DNA of 64,000 bases. It comes from Heterocephalus glaber. Taxonomy: Eukaryota > Chordata > Mammalia > Rodentia > Bathyergidae. A program made the position numbers and the translations under genes. The first letter of the stretch is position 1, and each line of letters starts with the position of its first letter. The stretch covers positions 2,742,769-2,806,768 of the forward strand of contig NW_004624748.1 of assembly GCF_000247695.1 (NCBI RefSeq), given 5' to 3'. Under the pieces are notes generated by a model that did no database searches, was not told the DNA's origin, and saw only the letters and a list, made by a program, of their open reading frames with translations. Shown here one piece after another: positions 38,801 to 50,800 of this stretch.

Positions 38801-41800
38801 TAAGTCTACTAACTATCATTGAATTGGACCTTTAAATGGATGAAATTTATGTAATTATACCTCAGTAAAGTTAAAAATCAGAAGGACTCGACTTTTACAA
38901 TTTGATCGAATAAACCTTGTCAAAGAAAGTATTTCTGTATTGCCGCTTGTGAAGTGATTGCTCTTTCTCTGGACAAATACTTAAACTATAACTGAAAAAA
39001 TTTAGTTAAAAAAAAACCTTGAAGTGTAACTTACAGCTGTGCAGTGTAACTGTTGGAACTACCAACTAAATCAGGTTATTAGTATATTTTATAGAATTTA
39101 TTTTGACTTTAATAATTTTTAAATTTCATTTTCCTTGTTAAATATGAGGAAACTGTTCTTCAGTGCTTATATTAAATAATAGCATTAAAAGTTAAAAGTA
39201 GCCCAAGGGAAATTTACCTGCTATCTTTTCAAGGAAATGCTTGCTAAAGAAAGAACTGAAGTATGATGCTTTTGAAATTACAAATTATTTTCTTATAATC
39301 TTAAGAGTTATAGAAAATAAAAGAATACAAAACAATTGGGAAATGGTTAACTTTAATAAACATTTATTCAGGGACTATTGTGTGCTAGGCACTGTTTCTT
39401 AGCAAAATTGAAGGCCTCTTACTATGTTACTTACTTTTATTCCTCGCTGCCAAAATAATATATGAGGTTGAGTATAATGCTTAATTATGTAAATTTTTAT
39501 TGCATACAAGCTAATTTCTTTTTTTTTTCTTTTTTTTTTTTTGGTACCGGAGATTGAACTCGGGACCTTTCACTTGCGAGGCAGGCGCCAGAACCACTGA
39601 GCTAAATCCCCGGCCCATCATACAAGCTAATTTCATATCTCACTTAATTCTCAGTTCTGTGGGTGTGAGGAAAATGAATCTGAGTAAAATGATTTCCAAA
39701 GTGAGGCAGAGCTGGGACTTGCCATGATTTTTTTTTTTCTTCTTTTTCCTCCTCTTTACATTTAATATGGGACTTAAACAAAAAAACAACAATAACTAGT
39801 ACTGTACTACATAAGGATAGTCCTTGTAGGTCTGGGGAATAGAATTGAGAGTCCAGCGATAAAACCCCACACAATTTTTTGTCATTTGTTTTTCAGAAAG
39901 GGCCAAAAATAACCCTCTCAAAAAATGGTACTGAAACAACTAAATACTCATGTGCAAGAAAATGAAGTTGAATCTCCTATATGATACCATAGACAAAATT
40001 AAAGTCAGAACAGGCCAAAGACGACCTAATAAAACTGTAGTAGAACTACTTAGAAGAAAACAAATATTAATCTTCATGGTGTAGGATTAGGCAGTAATTT
40101 TATTAGATATGACAGTTGAAGCACAAAGACAAAAAAACATAAATTGGACTTTATCACAGTTAAAATACTTGTGGTTGAAAGGGTACAATCAAGAAAGTGA
40201 GGGGTGGGGATTTGGCTCAGTGGTTTTGCTGCCTGCCTCGCAAGTGCAAGGTCCCGAGTTCCATCTCTGGTACAAAAAAAAAAAAAAGTGAAAAGATAGT
40301 AACAGAATGGGAAAAATATTTGGGAATCATTTATCTGATAAGGACCTAATATCCAGAATATGTAAAGAACTATTAATAACAAAAATAAAAAGATACAAAA
40401 CAGTTTAAAATGGTCAAAAGCTTTGATTAGACATTTTCCCAAAGAAATATGAAGGGCTGGGGATTTCGGTCAGTGCTGCTGCCACCTGCCCCGCAAGCGC
40501 AAGGACCCGAGTTGTATCCCCAGTACCAAAAAAAAAAGATCTATGAGTGTTCAATAAGCACATGAAAAGTTGCTCACTATCCCCAGTCATTAGGGAAATT
40601 CTTTTTTTTTGTTGTTCTGGCGATTGAACTCAGGACCTTGCGCTTGTCCCTGGCCCTCATTAGGGAAATTCAAACCACAATTATAATGGGATACCACTTC
40701 ACACCTACTATAATGGATACAATAAAAATGGCAAATAATATTAAATGTTGGTGAGAATTTAGAGAAACTAGAATCCTCAGACCTTGCTGATGGGAATGTA
40801 AAATGATGGTGCTGCTTTGGAGAATAGTATAGCAATTTCTCAAAGAGCTAGACATTAGAGTGACTCTTATCACCCACTAATTCCAGTCTTGGCTGTATAC
40901 TCAGAAAGTGAAAACATGTTCACAAAAACCTGTAAACGAATGGCATAGCAGCCTTATTCATAATAACCAAATGGTAGAAACAATTCCAGTGTCCATCAAC
41001 TGTTGAGTAGGTAAATACAGTAAAATATATATGCACACAATGGAATATTATTCAGCCTTAAAAAGGGATAAAATTCTGAGACTTGCTATACCATGGATAC
41101 ATATTGAAAACATGCCAGTGAAATAGGTGGAGCACAAAAGCTGCTTACTCAGGATTCCATTTCTATGAAATGTCCAGAATAGGCAAATCCATAGTAACAG
41201 AAGTAAGTAGTGGCTAGTGGCTCAGTGTAAGGGAAGGATGCTTATGAATGTGAAGGTTCCTTTTTAGGGGATGGAAATGGTCTGAAGTTAGAGTGGTGGT
41301 GATGGTTGCTTAACCTTACCTTCTTATATCAGCTACACTAAATAAAGGAAACAAAAACAACTGCCTTTTATCCTCCTCCCTTCCTTTAGTGACAGTCTTC
41401 CTTATTTCTCCTTTTGTAGTAAATTTAGGAATCACTTCTGATAGAGACTTGCCTTCTGTGTTTCCCTCTTATTCTTTTCTCTGTTATAGTCTGGCTTCTC
41501 ACTCTACCTTTCTTAATAAAGACAATAACATCCTCATCTTCTAAATCCAAATTGGCTTTTTATTTGTCTCATTCATGGCATTTTGCTAGCACCATTGAAC
41601 ACTTTCTTCAAGCTTCACTTGACTTCTTTGTTTACATTCTTCAGGCTTCCTTTGGCTTTCAGTTCTGCTTTTATCCCTATTCTTGACCTTAATTTATTTG
41701 TCTCTAAATATTATTCCTTTAATTATAGATTTTTCTCAACTTTTTAGTGACATATTCAATAGGCAGTTTCACACATTCTCATTCTTCACTCATCCAATAT

Positions 41801-44800
41801 ATATGAGTTTGCGTCTATAAACTCGTAAGACTTGTTTTTCTAATTGAATTTTGATGTTATTTAAGCATTCTTCCTCTTTTCCTTACCTTGAGGTATCTGT
41901 TCATCCTAACAAGGCTTGAAATGTCTTTTATGATTTAATTCCAGCGTTTTTGAAGTTTATGAGCTTTATATGCCTTTTGGTTGCTTTACACTGAACTGTC
42001 CCCATCGAGGACATCCTTCTGTTACTAATGCATGTTCTGGAATACTTAACCCTTCTTCCTGTCTTTCTGTCCCTCATTCCTATTTATCCAATGGTGTACA
42101 TCCTGTAAAGCTTTCAGGCATTTTGCTCTCTCTTCTGTGTACTTCTAGGGTTTAGTTTTTGTCATTGTCAGTACAGTTCTTATGTGAATCCTGGTACCTG
42201 TTTATGTTTCTTACTGTGCTTTGAGCTCCTGCTCGCAAGATCTGCTTTGAATGCTTCTTTGAATTCCTGGATATAGATAGGCGTTTTATAAATACTTGTG
42301 GAATGGGAAATAAATGAATGACACCTTCTGGGATGTCCAAATGGGATCTGTCATTAGAGTAATTTGAAGCCAAAGAAGTTATGTATCTTTGAATATTATG
42401 GAAAGTATTTAAGGTTTAAAAATAACATTTTAAGTTGTGTCAGATGGTTTTCAGGCTTTTGGCTTTGGCTATTACCTCTTAAGCTTTTGAGTGCTGTCCT
42501 ATATTCTCATGGCTTCATTTATTATCCATGGCTGATAATCCACAAAATCTGCTGGTTTTTTCTTCATTTCCCTTGCACCTAGCTGTGTACTGGATACTTC
42601 AACTTGGTTGTTTTTAGATCCCTCAAACATGACATGTCCAAATCTAAGCTCATCATTTTTCCTGTCTTTATGGGAATAACATTTGCCTAGTTGCCATAAC
42701 CATCATTTTCCCCCCAACTCTACACCTGTCACTTAATCTTCCCCTAGTATCTATCTCTAATACCTTTTGAATATATTTCCTTTTAAAATTTTTATTTATT
42801 TACTTTTTTGGGTTTTTTGAGACAGGGTTTTGCTAAGTAGTTCAGGCTGACCTTGAAGTTACTATGTAACCTTGGCCTTGAACACACAGCAATCCTCCTG
42901 CCTCAACCGCCTGAGTGCTGAGACTACAGGCATGTGCCACTGTACCTGGCTACATTTTTTAAAGTCCAAGTCAATTGTGCAAATAATTTAAAAAATATAT
43001 TACCATTACTATAAGTAGATAAGATGATCTTATGATTAGATCATCTAAACTCGACTATTTTTTTCAGTATTGGGAATTGAACTCAGCACTGAACTATATC
43101 TCCAGCCCTTTTTTAGTTTTTATTTTGAGACAGTCTTGCTAAGGTGTTCATGCTGCCTTAAACTTGGCAATCCTCCTGCCTCAGCCTTCCAAGTAGCTGA
43201 GATTGCAGGTGTGCACCACCATGTTCATCTAAATATGAGATTTTTGAAAGTTACACACTATTAAAGAATATACTGAGGGGTTAGGGAATGCCTCAGTGGT
43301 GGAATGTGTGCATAGCATGATTATATTTATTTCTTATGCTTAATTATTCTTCAGCCATAATTCGTCCTTTTAACTGTTGTAGCTGTTTGAATTCATGATT
43401 CTAGAAATAATGCTTATGTATTGCTTACATTCTCTTTTGCAGATAACTGGTTTTCTGCTGCAGAAAATGAGGAATTGTCTTTCTTTACACTTCTGTTCAT
43501 TGTAGCTGTACAATTTGATTCTGTATATTGTTTTGTTGCTTTGCTTTGCTTTGTTTTATTTTGAGTCAGGGTCTCACTGTGCAGTCCAGGCTGGCCTCAA
43601 ACTCATGATCCTGCTGCCTCAGCCTATCAGGTGCTGGGATTACAGGTGTGTGCCACTGTGTTGGCAGTGTATAATGTTTTTTCTTTCACTTTATTTTTAT
43701 TTTGCCTAAGAAAACTAAGTACTTAATCACTGATGTATGTTCAAACTCTTTTCAAGAATAATAAAATGCTTCTGCATATGACCCAAATATATCAGACAAT
43801 TTATCAGTTCCATCCCCCTCCCCCATTACTGTTTCTCATGGAACTAACTACTGTGCTACCGGCTCAGGTCTGTAGGGTTGTTTTCTAGGCCTGTACGTGA
43901 GTAGTTTTCCTAAAATTTTTCTACAGATTATCATGAGATTTCCTTCTACTCCTCTTGTGGGACCTTCTGTTTTCTAGCTCTGTTATCATTTTTCATGATT
44001 TTATTTATGCCTTCCTTTTGACGGTATATAATTAGGCTATTGATACCTGTTCTGTCTTTATGTTTGATTGGTATATTTGGTTCTTGATGGTTGAGATTTC
44101 TACTTGGATATAGTTTTCCTGCGAATATGGAAGGCATTGTTCCATTGACTTAAAACTTCAGGTGTTGCTGCATGAAAGTCCAATATCAGAGCTTGGGATC
44201 CTGTTCAGTGACAGTCTGTTTGCCTAGCAGGCAATGCCCTGGTTCAATCTCCATGACATAAAAGTCCAATATCATTCTTACTTCTGTTGGCGATATGTAG
44301 GTTGGTTGTTTTTTCTCTCTTGAAGTTCTTAGTATTTTTCTTTTTACCAAGGATAAAGGGGTGTCAGTTTTTGGTTTATGTTTTTTCTTCATTTATCCTG
44401 CTGACTCTTTAAAATTCTTTCAGTTTAGGCTGGGGATTTAGCTCAGTGGTTCTGGCGCCTGCCTCGCAAGCACAAGGTCCCAAGTTTGATCCCCGGTACC
44501 AAAAAAAAAATTCTTTCAGTTTGGAAATCCATAGTATTTTAAATCTCAGAAATGTTATTTTCTTATTGGTATGTGTTTGAGATAGACAATAATTACAGTC
44601 ATCTTGGGGAATACCTTAAACATTTTTACTTACCTTGTATTATTTCTTTGATATTGCCCCCTACTATGAATCTGTTCTTTTTTTCTGGATATCAGACTTC
44701 TGAATTGATCCCTTATTACTGGTTTTTAAAATGTGTTTTCTCCTACTTCTGTCTTTGTTGTTCTTTCCAGGAGTAGTCTTTGACTTTTGCTAAACTTTGC

Positions 44801-47800
44801 ATATCTTTCAAGTAAAGTGAAATTCACATAGCAAAATTAATCTTTCTATGGTGGTGGTGGTACCTGGGGATTTAATCCAGAGCCTCATGAACACAAGACA
44901 AGTACTCTCACCACTGGGCTAATTCATAGCCCCAAATAAATCATTTGAAGCAAACAATTCTGTGGCACTTAGTGCATGCTTCCTTTTTTGTTGGGGTGCT
45001 GATGATTGAACCCAGGGACTCATGCATGCCTGGCCAGTTCTCTACCCCTGAACTGCATCCCCAGCTTCCAGGCTTTTCCTGTTTTAAAATAAGACTCATA
45101 CTTGACAGTATAAAATGCTGTAGCAGTGCAGTAAATTCTAAGATAGGCAGATCTCTTTTCATGTACCTCTTCTTGAGATCATTTCTGTTTGGATATTACT
45201 GTATTTAGAATTGTTTTAGAAATAATTAGAAAAAAGTACTGGGAACTGAGAATGCTGTGAAGGTAAAAACCTTAGAAAAAGAAAAGAAGTTGAAGTTTTG
45301 AATTTAGAACCATTCCTGTGCCTAATTGAGGAGGAAAATGAAATGAATCTGTAACATCCTTGTTTTGTGATGAGTAGGACTTAAGGTTGTACTGTACTGT
45401 ACTTAAGGGAACAAGATCTAAGAAGTATTCAGTTTCACTGAAAATAACATTTTATTTGAAGCTTTGCTCCTATCTACATTATCCAATCAAATCTGAGTAA
45501 TTGAGAGTGAGAGTGGGACTTGAGGTTGGAGATTCCAGCTTTCTATTATTAAATCACAAAAGCATTTAGCATTAGTTGGATTAGAATGTGTGCATTCCTG
45601 CCCTTTACTGTGCCCAGGTGCTTCTTTGAATGCATATTTTCTGCAACAAAGAAAAATAAATTGACAAGCATCTAATTGAATCTTCAAGGATTTTGAAAAG
45701 CTTCTAGCAAGGTAGGTTTTTTAAGAATATTGGCTCAGCTGCTCTGATTGGAATGAAAATAATAATGGCTTTAAAAGGCAGAAAGCCTTTTCTCTATTTC
45801 AAAGACAGAATTGGTTAGTAGTCAGGAAAATAGGGTGGTTACTCCAAGCTATTGTCTGAGATCCCAGATTCTTTCTGCTTTGTTGCTCTGTCTGCTTTTA
45901 CCTGAATGGTTGTTGCTTTTTGTTGTTGCTGTTTGTTGGTTTGTTTTCCTGCAGTACTGGGCATTGAAACCAAGGCCTTCACACCAAGCTACCTCCCCAG
46001 TCATTCTCTTCCCTCCCTTTCTTTTGAGTTAGGGTCTTTCTAAGTTGCTACACTGGGCTCAAACTTGGGATCTTGCCTACCAGAGTGCTGGGATTACAGA
46101 TATGCACCACTATGCCCATCTATTGATGCTACTTTAAAAAAATTAATTTTATTGGTATATTTTAGATATACATAATGATCATATTCATCATAGGGAATTT
46201 GTACGTGTGCATAATATATCTTGACTGTTTTTCCCTCAATCCCCTCCTCTCCCTTCATCCCCTCTTCCCCTCCTTGTTTACAGAAGCTTTGTTTCCATTT
46301 TTTTCTCCTTTTTTCTTTTCCCTTCCTTCCTTTCCCCTATACCCTTCCTTGTTCCCCTTCTAATTTGAACATTTTCTTCCTATTTCACAATGTCCATTAT
46401 ACATTTTGGTCTTTATTTACCCTGTTTCTCATACCAGAGAAATAATGTGATATTTAAACATGTGTGTCCTATTTATTTCACTTAAAAGAGTATAGTCTCA
46501 AGGTGCATTTTGATGCTACTTTTATAATACTTCCTTTAATTGATTTCAACCTCTGGGATGGAATAAAGACTGAAGAGAGTAAGCAGCTTCTCAATTCATC
46601 ACCTAAAACTTACACATGACAGTTCTGTCAGAGTCTATTAGCTAGAACTTGGTTATGCTTAACTGTAAGGCAGAGTGAGAAGTGTAATTGCTGTGAGTCC
46701 AGCTAAAATTTGGGGGTTTTGAGTAGTAGAAGGAAGGAGGAGGAGGAATTAGACTTGGAGAGACTGTTGTCAGTTTTTGAAATTAAAGGTATGATAAAGA
46801 AATACTTTAAAAGCTGTTGGAAGGCTTCTTTGCTTTTTTGCTATGACAGTTTGTTCTGAGCTTATCGTGTACATTTTTGCCTCAGCTTAGGTTCCATGTG
46901 TTAGCAAATGATTTATGGAGACCATAACCTGGGTTTTAGGGGTGATCATTGCTGTTGAGTTGGTCAGTGTTTTTAGACCTTTTCAGTGGACAGAGCTAGG
47001 AAAAGGAAAAATAAATTTTAATAAATTCATATTGATTCCATTCAAATTTAAAGACATACTAAAGAAAATATTTATATTATATTGACCAAGTTTTGATTCC
47101 TGGCTCTGCAGCTAATAAGACATGTAAGCTTATTCTCTCATGTTGTCAGTTTCTGTGTCTTCATCTTTAAAATGGGCATGATAATAATTGCATCTTATAA
47201 CTGTTATGATTAATTGCGATAAGTACTCAAGGAATTTCACTCATTTAATAGTTTTCTGTCACTGTACAGTGATGAGAGAATCCTAATTCTTCCTGTAGGG
47301 CTTTGAATAGATTTACCTTGAAAGGTATTACTTGTACCATCAGGGAAAATTGGATTTTAAGTGGGATATAAAGGTTTAGTCAAAAGATATCTGTGCAAGG
47401 GACTTAAAAACTAGAATTGGTCTGTGTGTTAGTCAAAGCTGGAGCACAGGATTCTGTTTCTGTAAATCTTGAAATCACTTTGTCTCCAACTCTTTTTTCC
47501 TTTTTCAAAATTAATCTGTTCTAGGTCCTTAGAATTTGCATGTCGATTTAGAATCAAGATTAACTTTTACAAGAAAGCCTTTGGAGTTTTGACTGGATCT
47601 ATTAAAGTAATTTGAGGAAAAATTGACACTTTATATTATTTGTTATTCTGATCCTTGAACATTGCAAGTCTCTCAAGAGATTTTGTCTTTCATTTTCTCA
47701 GTGATGCATGTAGTTTTAATGTATAAGTTTTGTACGTATGTTGTAAGTTGGACTTTGCACCATCAGTTTCTGATTATTGTTAGTATATAGATATAGGGGT

Positions 47801-50800
47801 GGTTTTGTTTGTTTTGTTTTGTTTTGTTGTGTTTTTGATACTTTGACCGTGTATCCTGTGACCCTCCTAAATATACTTATCATTCACTAGCTTTTTCTAG
47901 ATTCTTTGTATTTTTTATACCTGGAATAATGTCTGAGTATAGAGGTTTTTCTTCTTTTAGTATCTGTCTGCCTTTTCATTATTTTCTTGCCCTAATATAC
48001 TGGGGGAAATGAGGAGACTGGACATCTTGGTCTTGTTTCTTGGGGTGAGTAGGGACTGAAGCATTCAGTCTTTTACTATGGAAGTGTGATTAACTGTAGG
48101 TTTTCATAAATTTATTTTATCAAATCGAGGAAGTTCCACTTTATTCCCAGTTTTTTGAGAAGTAGTAGTTTGTTTTAGTCATGAATGAGTGTTTGTCAGA
48201 AGTTGTTTATGTATATGTTGAAATGATATTTTTCTTTTCAACCCTCTTAATATATTGAATCACATTAATGTTTGAATTTAAATTATTCGATATTGTTTTG
48301 TAAGTACACATAACAACCCTGATAATATGTTTTGTAGATGAAGGAACTTATCCACAAAAGTGATAGTACAAGTAAACAATCATAGGCACCTAGGAAGCAG
48401 CCACAATCTAGTATTGTTTATGGTAAAATTAAGTAGAAGTGGTTTTGTTTTTTGAGACAGGGTCTTGATATGTCTTCCAGGCTGGCCTTGAACTCACTAG
48501 GTAGCCCAGGCTGGCCTCAAACTCAGAGCCGTCTTTCTGCCTCAGCCTCCTGAGTGCTGGGATTATAGACATGCGCCGGCATGCCTGGCCTAGAAATATT
48601 TTTAAATAGACAACAATATATTGCACGGGTAAATAGTAGATGCAAATTCAGATATGTAATAGACATGGGGTAAAGTAGGAAGATAAGTTTAAATTTGTTT
48701 TTTCAGAACCTGAGTTAACTTGAACAAATACATATCAATCTTTTTCACAAGGTTTCCTTGTATCTCCTTATCTTCCCATTGATAATTGTATATTTCTTTG
48801 ATTCTTTGAAATACAGTGGTACCTCAGTTCACAAACTTAATTTGTTCTATGATTTTGGAAAAGATGGCTATATTTGTGGCTGTGTGGGAAAGATGGCTGC
48901 AGTCATGTTTGTCACCCAATACAGAGTTTGCAAACAAAAAGAATTTTGCAAGAATCTTTTGTTTGTGAACCAAATTGTTTCCAAACAAAAGCGTTCATGA
49001 ACCGAGTTAGCACTGTATTTACTATCTACCTGTTCTCTACCCTCTTACTGAAACCAGGGTGGATCTAAAAATTATTGACAGGAAAAACTTGCCAGTTTTC
49101 AGCAGAGAATACCTTTAATGTATGTGGTATTGTTATATCTGGTCAGTGTGTATTTTTTTTTATTAAATTCTTTTATTGGTACATTGTAGGTATACAACAC
49201 AATTACATTTCTCATTAGGAATTGTACCTTTACATAATGCATCTTGGTTCTTATTTTTTTTCCTATTCCTAGCCCTCCCTTCACGCCCTCCACCCTTCCC
49301 TATTTACAAAGACTTTATTTCCATTTTTTCCATTTCTCAGCATTTTTCCTTTCCCTTCTTTCCTTTCCCCTGCCCCTCCCACTACCCCTACCCCTTTGGA
49401 CCTTTTCTTCCTATTTTACATTATCGATTATTCATTCTAATCATTGGTACATTTTAGGTATACAATATAATGACATTCATCATTGGAAATTTGCACCTTT
49501 ACATAGTCTCTCTTGGTTCTTATTTTTCACCCTTCCCAGCCCTCCCTTCAAACTCTCCATTCCTCCCTATTTACAAAGATTTTGTTCCTATTTTTCCATT
49601 TTCTCATATTAATCCCATTCCCTTCTGTCCTTTCCCCTAGCCCTCCCACTTCCTTCCCCTTTGCCCCTTTTCTTCCTATTTCACATTACCTGTTATACGT
49701 TTAGTCCTTATTTACACTCAGTTTCTCACACCAGAGAAACTATTCGGTATTTATTCATGTGTGTCTTATTTATTTCACTTAAGAGTATGGCCTCAATGTG
49801 CATCCACTTAGCTATAAATGTCTCTAATTTCTCATTTTTTATGGCTGAGTAGTACTCCATTTTATTAAAAAACCACATTTTCTTTATCCAGTCTCCAGTT
49901 GATGGGCATTTGGGCTGTTTCCAAGTTTTAGCTATTACAAACTGTGCTGCTATGAACATGGGCACACATATATCACTGTGGTGTGATTCTTTTAATTCTT
50001 TGGGGAAGATCTCCAGCAGTGGAATAGTGGGGTCAAATGGGACTTCCAGTCCTAGTTCTTTGAGATATCTCCATACTGATTTCCATAGTGGTTGCATCAG
50101 TCTACACTCCCACCAGCAGTGGAGCAGGGTTCCTCTTTCCCCACAGCCCTGCCACCATTTGTTATTGGTTGATTTCATGATAGCAGCCATTCTTTCTGCA
50201 GTGAAGTGGAATCTCAGCGTTGTTTTCAGGTCAGTGCATATTTAGATGCAGGTCATTTAGTTATTTCTCAAAGTGAGATTATTTGCTTTCCTAATACTTC
50301 ATGTTAGTGAAATTTTTATATTGTATATAAATGGTTTAAAATATTTTAAAGTAATGTGAACGTTTGGCTAATAATTAGGTAAATGGGAGGGGTAATAATA
50401 AAATCAGTCTTCTTTCCCTATTCTTGTTTCTTTTCATTTTCAGTTGTTTTAGTTATTCCTATATATCCATCTTTTAAAAAAACTTTTTTACTGTGGAAAC
50501 CTTCAAACATACACAAGAGAAAATAAAATGGTAAACTTAAAGAACCCTTGTCTAGCTTCAATAATTTTTCATATTTTGTGTAATCTATCTGCCCTCCACC
50601 CCATGTATGGTTTTTGGACTATTTTAAAGCACATTGTAGACAAATCATTTCCTTCATAAATGCTCTCTGAGTGCCTTTAACATGCAGTCATATCTATCAT
50701 CAATGAAGTGATGGAAAGTTAAATTCTGAACAGAGTAGGATTTACTATACAGAAAGTAGGAAGGATGACCATACAAGCAGAGGGTTGAGCTGTACAAAGG

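Larger units (their letters stand above)
39890..41345 (+). mobile_element. Old L1 (L1M-type) ORF2 3' part and 3' UTR, broken by three ID insertions
   Basis: Phrases such as AAGGACCTAATATCCAGAAT, GGGATACCACTTCACACCTA, ATTTAGAGAAACTAGAATCC and TGGAATATTATTCAGCCTTA are ordered as in L1 ORF2 ends, followed by 3' UTR text (TGTCCAGAATAGGCAAATCC). It is full of stops; ID elements sit at 40201, 40454 and 40602. Confidence 0.85.

Noticed and set aside
49726..50190. 154-codon minus-strand open frame as a cellular gene
   Set aside because: It is the C-terminus of L1 ORF2 in a 5'-truncated insertion.
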